DNA of 62,272 nt from Sulfurimonas sp. UBA6014 (GTDB taxonomy: Bacteria > Campylobacterota > Campylobacteria > Campylobacterales > Sulfurimonadaceae), in contig DJAA01000034.1 of NCBI GenBank assembly GCA_002428085.1, positions 18,984 to 81,255 of the forward strand. Direction: 5' to 3'. How positions within the stretch are numbered: position 1 is the first letter of the stretch; every line of letters starts with the position of its first letter. Made by a program: the position numbers and the translations under genes. This document shows, piece by piece, positions 53,251 through 60,825 of this stretch. The notes below the pieces were generated by a model. The model ran no database searches. It had not been told where the DNA came from and saw nothing but the letters and a program-made list of their open reading frames with translations.

Positions 53251-53792
53251 GCCGTATGTTCCTCTAGCACAAGAGTTTTAATGTTGTGATTTGTATAAAT
53301 ACATAAATCTGCTGCTATATGCAAACTCTCTTGAACAAGCTCTTCTTCATCGAGCTGTGTATGTTTTTTAAGGGCTCTTGCTGCAGAAATAGCATAATTG
53401 CCGCCACTTCCAATAGCTGCGATTTCTCCATCTTCAGGTTCAACGACATCGCCATTTCCAGTGAGAATAAAAATATGTTGGTTATTTAAAACAATCATCA
53501 TAGCTTCCAAGCGGCGAAGAACTTTATCTTTTCTCCATGCTTTTGAAAATTCGACAACTGATTTTAAAAGATCCCCTTTTTTATCTTCAAGAAAATCTTC
53601 AAACATATCAAAAAGATTAAAAGCATCTGCCGTGCTTCCAGCAAATCCAGCCAAGACTTTGCCCCCTCCAAGCGTTCTGATTTTTGTGGCATTACCTTTA
53701 AGAACAGAATTTCCAAAAGTAACTTGCCCATCTCCGCCTATGACAGCTTTATTTTTGCCTTTGTAAGCAAGTATGGTTGTAGCATCAAACAT
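53247..53792 (-). CDS. hslV: HslV, threonine peptidase
   Basis: The peptidase ring partner of HslU. Starting at ATG 53792 the protein (181 residues) begins MFDATTILAYKG; cleavage before the first Thr would expose the catalytic residue, as in ClpQ proteins that begin with a short pro-stretch. AAGGAG lies nine bases upstream. A TTG 21 bases earlier is open but lies ahead of that site. GGDGQVTFGN and GNATKIRTLGGGKVLAGFAG are family motifs. Confidence 0.96.
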   Translation of the reverse strand: MFDATTILAYKGKNKAVIGGDGQVTFGNSVLKGNATKIRTLGGGKVLAGFAGSTADAFNLFDMFEDFLEDKKGDLLKSVVEFSKAWRKDKVLRRLEAMMIVLNNQHIFILTGNGDVVEPEDGEIAAIGSGGNYAISAARALKKHTQLDEEELVQESLHIAADLCIYTNHNIKTLVLEEHTA

Positions 53793-53793
53793 C

Positions 53794-53880
53794 TTATTGG
53801 TCTCCTTTATCAAAGAAGTGAATTCTTTGATAAATTCCTCTCACTAAAGCTACGCCTAGCGGCGAGATAAAATATTTCAT
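53794..53880 (-). CDS. Possible 28-residue leader ORF before hslV
   Basis: ATG 53880 opens a 28-codon frame with stop TAA one base before the hslV start. AAGGAG lies 12 bases upstream at the rplI end. A perfect 12-base hairpin (arms 53806-53817 and 53823-53834) lies within it and touches the hslV ribosome binding site, so translation of this peptide could control access to hslV. Coding is unproven; no family is recognised. Confidence 0.25.
   Translation of the reverse strand: MKYFISPLGVALVRGIYQRIHFFDKGDQ
53806..53834 (-). promoter_or_regulatory. Hairpin next to the hslV ribosome binding site
   Basis: The core arms TTATCAAAGAA and TTCTTTGATAA, extended by one T-A pair, form a 12-base stem with a five-base loop. 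In the hslV mRNA the 3' arm runs into AAAGGAG, so the fold would partly hide the ribosome binding site. It lacks a T-run and so is not a terminator. Confidence 0.5.
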
Positions 53881-53887
53881 ATGTTTA

Positions 53888-54334
53888 TTACTCTCCTTGA
53901 ACATCCACATGCAGTTTTGCATGAAGACCATGACCTAGTTTGAAATCTAAATCATGCTCACCAACTGTTTTGATAGCAAATTTTTCATTGATATGTTTTT
54001 TGTCTATCTCTATGTTGTGTTGTTCTTTGAGTGCTGCTGCGATTTCATCTTTTGTTACTGAGCCAAAAAGGTGACCATTTTGTCCTAGTTTTTTTGTTAT
54101 AACAATTTCACATTTATCAAGCTTTTTAGCCATCTCTTTAAGAGCATTTACCTCTTTTTCAAGATTTTGTGCAACGATAAGTTCATTTGCTGCATGTTGT
54201 GCCAAGATTTCAGTGGTAGCAGCTCTAGCAAATCCTTTTCCTATAAGAAAATTTTTCCCATAACCATCTTTAACCTCTTTTACTTCTCCAACTTTGCCTA
54301 AACCTTTTACTTCTTTAATTAATAATACTTTCAT
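53888..54334 (-). CDS. rplI: 50S ribosomal protein L9
   Basis: A protein of 148 residues: MKVLLIKEVKGLGKVGEVKEVKDGYGKNFLIGKGFA is the L9 N-terminal domain, followed by the long connecting helix and the C-terminal domain. I choose ATG 54334, with AAAGGA six bases upstream; an ATG 36 bases earlier lies inside the end of the previous gene. It begins the rplI-hslV-hslU run seen in Helicobacter. Confidence 0.97.
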   Translation of the reverse strand: MKVLLIKEVKGLGKVGEVKEVKDGYGKNFLIGKGFARAATTEILAQHAANELIVAQNLEKEVNALKEMAKKLDKCEIVITKKLGQNGHLFGSVTKDEIAAALKEQHNIEIDKKHINEKFAIKTVGEHDLDFKLGHGLHAKLHVDVQGE

Positions 54335-54350
54335 AAATATCCTTTTACCT

Positions 54351-55088
54351 CTATCTTTGTATTTCGCCACCGTAAGAAACTATGCCATACGTTAAATTTC
54401 CAATTTTTTTATATCCCATATCTGTTAATATTCTTGCCACATGTGCACTGCGACTGCCGACATGACAGTATAAAATTATATTTTCATCTTTGGTTAGTTT
54501 GGCTGCTGCAAGTGTTTGAAAAAAACTACTTGTTGGAACCAAAGCATCCGCACCTTTAATGTGACCCATTTTCCACTCCATGTGTTCACGAACGTCCACT
54601 ATTTTAAAATGAACCATGCCAAGAGTTCTAGCCTCTATAAGAGAAGAGAGTTCATCCCCATCTAACTCACCTTGTTCAAGGAGAAGTTGGGCTTCCTCTT
54701 TTGTCAGACCACGAGAATGGGTATGGACTGCTTCTTCCATCCCCATCTCGAGCCGTTTAGCCGCTGCAAACTCAGGAGTACAAAAAATTTGGCAATGGCA
54801 TGCACCGTTTTGTGGAATCTCTTTTTCTATAGCAGGGGTACAAGGGCAGATTCTGTCTTCTGAACTTTTCAGTTTCCCATCTACTTCAGAGACCATAAAA
54901 CAGGGACAAAAACGCTCTTTGTACATCATTTTATTGCGAGCAAGACCCATTTGAATCCCCTCGTTTATCTCTACTTCAGGATTATATTCCCAAGCATATT
55001 TTTTTATCACTTCATCGGTAAAAGCGATCGATTTTTGTAGCTCAGATTGAAATTCATCTGAATCTATATCAATTTTAATAATACTCAT
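54351..55088 (-). CDS. FTR catalytic-domain/rhodanese fusion, second copy
   Basis: A 245-residue cytoplasmic fusion. The N-terminal half has the ferredoxin-thioredoxin reductase pattern: CPC at 61-63, CPC at 81-83, CHC at 97-99, plus Cys103, with spacing slightly wider than plant FTR. The C-terminal half is a rhodanese domain with active-site Cys208 in LYCHVGSRSAH. The union suggests electron transfer from a [4Fe-4S] cluster to a disulfide or persulfide. It overlaps its near-identical upstream copy by four bases. Confidence 0.85.
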   Translation of the reverse strand: MSIIKIDIDSDEFQSELQKSIAFTDEVIKKYAWEYNPEVEINEGIQMGLARNKMMYKERFCPCFMVSEVDGKLKSSEDRICPCTPAIEKEIPQNGACHCQIFCTPEFAAAKRLEMGMEEAVHTHSRGLTKEEAQLLLEQGELDGDELSSLIEARTLGMVHFKIVDVREHMEWKMGHIKGADALVPTSSFFQTLAAAKLTKDENIILYCHVGSRSAHVARILTDMGYKKIGNLTYGIVSYGGEIQR

Positions 55089-55825
55089 CGTAAATTTGTT
55101 ACCTTTTCGCCGCCATAAGAGACAATCCCATGCGTTAAATTTGCTATTTTTGTATAGAGCATATCATTGAGAATTCTCGCACAATGTGCACTTCTGCTTC
55201 CTACATGACAGTAAAGAATGATATTTTCATTTTTGTCTAGTTTTGCCTCATCAAGGGTTTGGAAGAAACTACTTGTTGGAACCAATGCATCTGCCCCTTT
55301 GATATGACCCATTTGCCACTCCATGTGTTCGCGAACATCAACGAGTTTAAAGTTAACCATACCAAGGTCTCTTGCTTCAAGTAAAGCGGAGAGTTCATCT
55401 CCATCCATCTCTTTTTGATGCAATAACACTTCGCACTCTTCTTTTGAGAGTCCGCGTGAGTGGGAATGAACTGCCTCTTCCATGCCAAGTTCTATTCGTC
55501 TATTGGCTGCAAATTCAGGAGTACAAAAAATCTGACAATGGCATACTCCTTCTTCTGGAATCTCTCTCTCTATAGCAGGGGCACAAGGGCATAATCTATC
55601 ATCAGCACTTTTAAACTTTCCATCCACTTCCTCGACCATATAGCACGGACAAAATCTTTTGCCGTACATCATTTTATTGCGAGCAAGCCCCATTTGTACA
55701 CCCTCATTTATCTCCGCTTGAGGATTGTACGCCCAGCCAAACTGTTTGACAACTTTATCTGTAAATTTGATGGATTTTGCCATCTCATCTTGAAACTCAG
55801 ATGAATTCATATCAATTTTAATCAT
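55085..55825 (-). CDS. FTR catalytic-domain/rhodanese fusion, first copy
   Basis: A 246-residue paralogue of the next gene with the same cysteines: CPC at 59-61, CPC at 79-81, CHC at 95-97, Cys101, and rhodanese Cys206 in YCHVGSRSAH. A further Cys215 is absent from the second copy. The two copies are collinear over their full length, with a variable middle. It is 27 bases downstream of argG on the same strand, without a terminator between. Confidence 0.85.
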   Translation of the reverse strand: MIKIDMNSSEFQDEMAKSIKFTDKVVKQFGWAYNPQAEINEGVQMGLARNKMMYGKRFCPCYMVEEVDGKFKSADDRLCPCAPAIEREIPEEGVCHCQIFCTPEFAANRRIELGMEEAVHSHSRGLSKEECEVLLHQKEMDGDELSALLEARDLGMVNFKLVDVREHMEWQMGHIKGADALVPTSSFFQTLDEAKLDKNENIILYCHVGSRSAHCARILNDMLYTKIANLTHGIVSYGGEKVTNLR

Positions 55826-55852
55826 ATTATTTCCTTTTTGTAATCACGAATG

Positions 55853-57070
55853 TTACTTGTTTTTTCGAGCTTTGCCTTCTATGATAAAGCGTAGAGCATT
55901 GAGTTTGATAAAGCCCTCTGCATCTTTTTGGTTGTATACTTCATCCTCTTCAAAAGTTGAATATTCAGCATTAAAAAGGGAAACATCCGAACTTCTTCCC
56001 ACAACCATGACACTTCCTTTGTAAAGTTTAAGACGTACAGTTCCTTGTACATATTTTTGAGTATTGTCAATAGCAGCTTGAAGCATTTCGCGCTCAGGTG
56101 AAAACCAAAAACCGTTATAGATGAGTTTTGCATAGCGAGGCATCATCTCATCTTTGAGATGAGCGGCTTCACGGTCAAGTGTAATGGATTCCATGGCGCG
56201 GTGCGCTTTGAGCATAATCGTTCCACCTGGAGTTTCATAACATCCACGTGCTTTCATACCAACATAACGGTTCTCAACGATATCGACACGACCTATGCCG
56301 TGTTTGCCGCCAATTTCATTTAAAGTTTTTAGTAAAGTTGCAGGGGTTAATGTCTCTCCATTGAGTGCAAAAGGGTCGCCATTTTTATACGATAGTTCAA
56401 TGTACTCAGCTTGATCAGGTGCATTTTCGGGCGAATTAGACCAAAGCCACATATCTTCCTCAGGTTCTGCATTCGGATTTTCTAAAATCCCCCCTTCATA
56501 AGAGATGTGAAGAAGATTTGCATCCATTGAATAAGGTGATTTTTTCCCTTTTCTTTCAATAGATATCCCATGAAGTTCAGCATATGCAAGGAGTTTTTCT
56601 CTTGAATTTAAATCCCATTCTCTCCATGGAGCGATGATAGTGAGTGTTGCATCATGAGCTAAATATCCCATCTCAAAACGAACTTGGTCATTTCCTTTAC
56701 CCGTTGCACCGTGGCTCACACCATCGGCACCAGTGAGTTTGGCAATTTCAGATTGACGTTTAGCAATAAGCGGACGAGCAATAGAAGTTCCTAACAAATA
56801 CTCTCCTTCATAGAGAGTATTTGCTCTAAACATAGGAAATACATAATTTTTAACGAACTCTTCTTTGAGGTCGTCGATAAAAATATTTTCAGGTTTGATG
56901 CCAAATTCTAGGGCTTTTTTACGAGCTGGTTCAAGCTCTTCACCTTGTCCTAAATCAGCCGTAAAAGTCACAACTTCACATTTGTATTCATCTTGTAGCC
57001 ATTTCAAGATTACACTTGTATCAAGACCGCCAGAGTAGGCTAGTACTACTTTTTTTACCTCTTTTTTCAT
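55853..57070 (-). CDS. argG: Argininosuccinate synthase
   Basis: ArgG condenses citrulline and aspartate in arginine synthesis. The 405 residues show LAYSGGLDTSVILKWL, GATGKGNDQVRFE, the IAPWREW segment, and YETPGGTIMLKAHRAMES. It is the first gene of a run through rplI and hslVU. A TAGAAT-like minus-strand -10 at 57107-57112 is a weak promoter candidate. Confidence 0.98.
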   Translation of the reverse strand: MKKEVKKVVLAYSGGLDTSVILKWLQDEYKCEVVTFTADLGQGEELEPARKKALEFGIKPENIFIDDLKEEFVKNYVFPMFRANTLYEGEYLLGTSIARPLIAKRQSEIAKLTGADGVSHGATGKGNDQVRFEMGYLAHDATLTIIAPWREWDLNSREKLLAYAELHGISIERKGKKSPYSMDANLLHISYEGGILENPNAEPEEDMWLWSNSPENAPDQAEYIELSYKNGDPFALNGETLTPATLLKTLNEIGGKHGIGRVDIVENRYVGMKARGCYETPGGTIMLKAHRAMESITLDREAAHLKDEMMPRYAKLIYNGFWFSPEREMLQAAIDNTQKYVQGTVRLKLYKGSVMVVGRSSDVSLFNAEYSTFEEDEVYNQKDAEGFIKLNALRFIIEGKARKNK

Positions 57071-57191
57071 GCCAATAAACCTTTTGTGAGAAAAATAATT
57101 GGCGCGATTCTACAATAAGAAAGATTAAAAATCGGCAAGTTTAATAATATATTAAAGGGGAAATTGATAATAGTGTTAAGAGAGAGATAAT

Positions 57192-57225
57192 TGACACAAA
57201 AGGGTACTTTTACCCTTTTGTATCA
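57192..57225 (-). terminator. Hairpin at the end of flaG
   Basis: The arms ACAAAAGGGTA (57196-57206) and TACCCTTTTGT (57211-57221) pair around CTTT and extend by three more pairs after one mismatch. The flaG stop lies within it. On the minus strand it is followed by ATTATCTC, not a strong T-run, so termination may be incomplete. Confidence 0.55.
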
Positions 57226-57599
57226 AAGAGTATTCCAGTGACCTCTTGCATTTTTGGAAGAAAGTCAGCGGCTTGTTCTGCTGGAAATCTTCTAATCATC
57301 TTGCTAGTTTCAGACTCTATCACTGAGACGAAAAATATATCCTGCGAATCGACCCCAAATTTTATATTTGTATTCATTGGAGCCATAGCGTCATTGAGTT
57401 GTTTGACTAAATCTTCTACTTTCTCTTTTGAATCCATTTTTTGTGGACTTTGAGTTGCTTCTTTTTGCATCTCTTTTACAACATCGATTTTTGGGGCTAC
57501 TTGTGTTTGTTGTTGTGCTTGTTGCGACACTTTTGCTTGATTATCACTTGCACCTACATTTGTTTGTTGCACTCTAGCAACGTTTGCTATGCCATCCAT
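57210..57599 (-). CDS. flaG: FlaG-family flagellar protein
   Basis: A 129-residue protein: disordered glutamine-rich N-terminus (VSQQAQQQTQVAPK), then the FlaG domain (VEDLVKQLNDAMAPMNTNIKFGVDSQDIFFVSVIESETSKMIRRFPAEQ). FlaG limits filament length in polar flagellates. It is monocistronic between a sigma28-type promoter and a hairpin. Confidence 0.93.
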   Translation of the reverse strand: MDGIANVARVQQTNVGASDNQAKVSQQAQQQTQVAPKIDVVKEMQKEATQSPQKMDSKEKVEDLVKQLNDAMAPMNTNIKFGVDSQDIFFVSVIESETSKMIRRFPAEQAADFLPKMQEVTGILFDTKG

Positions 57600-57639
57600 G
57601 ACTGACTCCTTCTTTGAAGAATAAACTTATCTAGAGGGT

Positions 57640-57666
57640 ACATCGGCTAAAAAAATAATTACTTTA
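57640..57666 (-). promoter_or_regulatory. Sigma28 (FliA) promoter of flaG
   Basis: On the minus strand, TAAAGTAA, 11 bases, then GCCGATGT, against the FliA consensus TAAAGTTT-N11-GCCGATAA. It is 41 bases from the flaG start with AAGGAG between. This is a close match in both boxes and exact in spacing. Confidence 0.8.
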
Positions 57667-57730
57667 ATCAAAAAATGCAAAAAATAAAATTTTTTATTTT
57701 CTCTCTCTATTTTATGATAATCTTGCATTT

Positions 57731-58936
57731 ATGAATGAATATTTTACATTACTCAAAAATGAACCTGTTTTAAGAAGGTTGTCAACAATTCAGCTTATTG
57801 GTTATTTTGGTGCATGGTTTAGCAATGTGGCAATTTACACCCTTTTGCTTGATATGAATGTCTCAGCAAGCATCATCGCATTTACCGCAATGCTGCACTT
57901 TTTGGCAGGGGTTGTCCAAGCACCTTTTTCTGGTGCCATTATTGATAAAATGAAGCCTAAAAATCTTATGCTTTTTTTACTGAGTATTGAAATTTTTGCA
58001 ACACTTTTTTTGATTTTTGTCCATGATGTCCATGATTTATCGCTTTTATATGTATTGATATTTATGAAAATGGCAGCTGCAAGTTTTTATTTTACAGCGG
58101 AGATGTCACTTTTGCCTAAGATACTTAGTGGCAAAAAACTTCAAAGTGCTAACGAACTTCACTCTATTATCTGGTCAATCTCTTACACTTTAGGGATGGC
58201 TTTAAGTGGGTTTGTTGTCTATTGGTTGGGGGTTCAAACAGCATTTATTTTGGATACTTGTATGTTTTTGATAGGTTTTATTTTGCTCTATACATTAGAA
58301 ATAAAAGTTGAATTTACTAAAAGTGGTGAAAATTTACTGCAGATGATGCAAGATACATTTCGTTATCTCAAAAAGTCCCCCCATGCTATTCATCTGATGC
58401 TTTTACATGCTTTTATAGGATTGACCGCTTTTGATGCGCTAGTGGCATTGATGGTGGATACGTATTATGCTTCTGTGGTCGCCACATCGCTAGCTTTAGG
58501 ACTTTTACATGCTTCAAGAGCAGTGGGTTTAGTGATAGGACCAATGTTTTTAAGTAAATTTATAAACAATAAAAAAATCATATATATTTTCATTTTTCAA
58601 GGTTTAGCTATTTGGCTCTGGGCAGCACTTATGAAAGATTTTTACTTATCACTTTTTGCAAGTATTGTTGTTGGTTTTTTTACTACAACGCTTTGGTCGT
58701 ACACGTACACATTGCTACAGAAAAATATTGAACAAAAATATTATGGACGCATTGTGGCATACAATGACATGCTCTTTTTAAGTTCTGCTGCTTTTACTTC
58801 CTTCATGATAGGGTATTTGGCTACAAATGATTATTCATTAGAATTTATAACGGTGCTCATTGGAGTTGGATTTATCGTAGGTGGCATCTATTTTGCCTGG
58901 ATTTTAAAAACACAAAGTATTCAAGAGATAGAGTAA
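57731..58936 (+). CDS. MFS transporter
   Basis: A 401-residue protein with about 12 membrane segments. The loop between segments 2 and 3 (GAIIDKMKPKNLM) is the MFS A-motif in weakened form. The set resembles the MFS_3/enterobactin-exporter-like group, but the substrate cannot be told. It is transcribed away from flaG and converges with the HAD gene two bases beyond its stop. Confidence 0.88.
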   Translation: MNEYFTLLKNEPVLRRLSTIQLIGYFGAWFSNVAIYTLLLDMNVSASIIAFTAMLHFLAGVVQAPFSGAIIDKMKPKNLMLFLLSIEIFATLFLIFVHDVHDLSLLYVLIFMKMAAASFYFTAEMSLLPKILSGKKLQSANELHSIIWSISYTLGMALSGFVVYWLGVQTAFILDTCMFLIGFILLYTLEIKVEFTKSGENLLQMMQDTFRYLKKSPHAIHLMLLHAFIGLTAFDALVALMVDTYYASVVATSLALGLLHASRAVGLVIGPMFLSKFINNKKIIYIFIFQGLAIWLWAALMKDFYLSLFASIVVGFFTTTLWSYTYTLLQKNIEQKYYGRIVAYNDMLFLSSAAFTSFMIGYLATNDYSLEFITVLIGVGFIVGGIYFAWILKTQSIQEIE

Positions 58937-58938
58937 GG

Positions 58939-59403
58939 TTATTTTCTTAAAGTCGCAACAAGCCGTTTTGTGTGGATAAATAAAGAGAGCGCATCTTGTA
59001 TGTTTTTGCACACAATATCTGCACGCATGAGCGTCTCTTTCGCGCACCCTTCATCCCCTAAAATCGCTATTGCAATTGCAGCCGATGCAAGCATCTCTTG
59101 GTCATTGCCTCCATTGCCGATAGCGGCGCATTTGTCTGCTTGGAGTTGTGCTATGTACTCCGCTTTTTCTTGCGTGTGATGCTCTGAATGAAGCACTTTT
59201 ATAGTGACATGATAGCCTTCAAGCTGCTCATGAACACTGCCAAAAGTATCTGCAGTGATGACATGAAGTGTGTAGCGCTTTGAGAGCTCTTCAAATAACC
59301 CTTTAACTTCTGGCAAAACAAATCCATCTTTGGCAATAGTTCCATTATAATCACACACAATATGTTCTAAATCTAAGGTTTTAACATTTGGTATCGTTAT
59401 CAT
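58939..59403 (-). CDS. HAD-superfamily phosphatase, soluble P-type-ATPase-like
   Basis: A 154-residue HAD protein: motif I VCDYNGTIAKDG with DxN in place of the usual DxD, motif II VITADTFG, a lysine in TQEKAEYI, and motif IV IGNGGNDQEML. Cap domain absent. This pattern is that of the soluble P-type ATPase-like phosphatases (COG4087 as I recall it), whose physiological substrate is unknown. Confidence 0.85.
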   Translation of the reverse strand: MITIPNVKTLDLEHIVCDYNGTIAKDGFVLPEVKGLFEELSKRYTLHVITADTFGSVHEQLEGYHVTIKVLHSEHHTQEKAEYIAQLQADKCAAIGNGGNDQEMLASAAIAIAILGDEGCAKETLMRADIVCKNIQDALSLFIHTKRLVATLRK

Positions 59404-59430
59404 TTATGCTCTTTTATCTCTTATGGTGAC

Positions 59431-60825
59431 CTATTTTACAGTCGTAAAACTTAAAACATCCTCACTCATTTCCACTTTGTCACTTACTTTTTTCTTGAGT
59501 CCGCGGGTTGTTGCAAGAGCTTTGTTGATGTCTTTTGAGATGATATAGTATCCACTTTGCTCGTCGTATTCCGCTAGCGGAAGTGAGGTTATTTTTTGGT
59601 TTGAGGCTATGACTTGGATGCTCTCTACTCCAAAAGGCGGCTCTATTGTAAAGGCTCCAAGGCTTATCCATCTTGAGGCGTCATCGGCGTTTACAAACTT
59701 GACAAATCTACTCTCACCATGACCCTCACTAAGCTCCAACAAGTAAGAGAGTTTTGCCTCTTTTGTCTGCGTGTAGCCGATTATGTAAAAGTAACCCATT
59801 TTGTTTAATTTTACAAAAAGTTCTACCTCTTCGCCCTTGTTAAAAAGGAGATTTTCGCTTCCTCTGTTTGAGTTGAGTGAGACTTTTAAGTCACTTGAGC
59901 TTACTACTCCTGCATTTAAAAGTGCGTCAAAATCTACACTTTTTGGTGTTGTTGCTATATCTTTATAAGCAAGTGGATTTATATGTAGAGTTTTTGATTG
60001 TACGACTTCATTTGTTTTGCTATCTAAAAGTTCATAGTTTAAAACCATCGCATTTTTTGTGAGCGTGTATTCTCCTACTAAAAGGAACAAGGCATCTTTT
60101 GGGGTTTTCGCGGTTTTTAGATGCGAATGCAACTCTTTTTGAAACACCGAGCCAAACTGTGCGACTGTGGTACTGTTTTGTAAAAGCGGCGGATAAACAA
60201 AGATTTTATCTTGTTTAAAATGCTCTGCAAAAATTCCACATGCCATGCTTAGAGAGTCAATATTGGCTTTGAGTTTTGCAAGCTCAGTTTGAACTTTTGC
60301 CTTTGTGAATGTCGGTCTCTCCTCAAGTTTTGCCCCTAAAATAAGCGCAACACTTTCATACCTGTCGTACTCGTTTAAGAGTGAGAAAATATCTTCGTAA
60401 AGCTTGAGTTTTAAAGAGGATGTCTCCGCAAGTTCAAGTTCTTTTGTAAGTGCGTTTATCTCTGCATGAAGGTTTTTGAGTTTTTGCGTATAAAGTGCAT
60501 TGACCTTTGCAGGTGAGAGTTTTACGCTCGCCTCCACTTCTAAAGCTCTCGCAACATAACTAAACTCACCCCCAAGTATAGGCAGGTTTGAGCTTATTTT
60601 AATGTTGGACTTTGCCTCTGCGCTTGTGTTCGTCGAAGTCGATTCAAAGTTCGAGCGAACTTCACTTTTTATAACCTGAGCCAAATCAGCCAAAGCCTCT
60701 TTTTTTGCTTCTTGGTTTGTCTGTGCAAAACCAATTCCGCTGATGTCGGCACTTAGGGCAGGTGCAAATAATAATCCACATGCCAAGAGAATTGTTTGTA
60801 CACTTTTATATAGTTCTTTTTGCAT
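59431..60825 (-). CDS. Exported LPP20/DUF4384 protein, partner of the caspase gene
   Basis: About 464 residues. A signal peptide (TILLACGLLFAPALSA) is followed by an LPP20-like domain at about 35-100 (QEAKKEALADLAQVIKSEVRS), a helical middle, and a DUF4384-type beta domain at about 325-420 (SDLKVSLNSNRGSENLLFNKGEEVELFVKLNKMGYFYII). ATG 60825 overlaps the caspase stop (TGATG); a GTG three bases upstream is also open. No enzyme motif is seen; DUF4384 proteins are often found beside caspase-like or stress proteins. Confidence 0.8.
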   Translation of the reverse strand: MQKELYKSVQTILLACGLLFAPALSADISGIGFAQTNQEAKKEALADLAQVIKSEVRSNFESTSTNTSAEAKSNIKISSNLPILGGEFSYVARALEVEASVKLSPAKVNALYTQKLKNLHAEINALTKELELAETSSLKLKLYEDIFSLLNEYDRYESVALILGAKLEERPTFTKAKVQTELAKLKANIDSLSMACGIFAEHFKQDKIFVYPPLLQNSTTVAQFGSVFQKELHSHLKTAKTPKDALFLLVGEYTLTKNAMVLNYELLDSKTNEVVQSKTLHINPLAYKDIATTPKSVDFDALLNAGVVSSSDLKVSLNSNRGSENLLFNKGEEVELFVKLNKMGYFYIIGYTQTKEAKLSYLLELSEGHGESRFVKFVNADDASRWISLGAFTIEPPFGVESIQVIASNQKITSLPLAEYDEQSGYYIISKDINKALATTRGLKKKVSDKVEMSEDVLSFTTVK

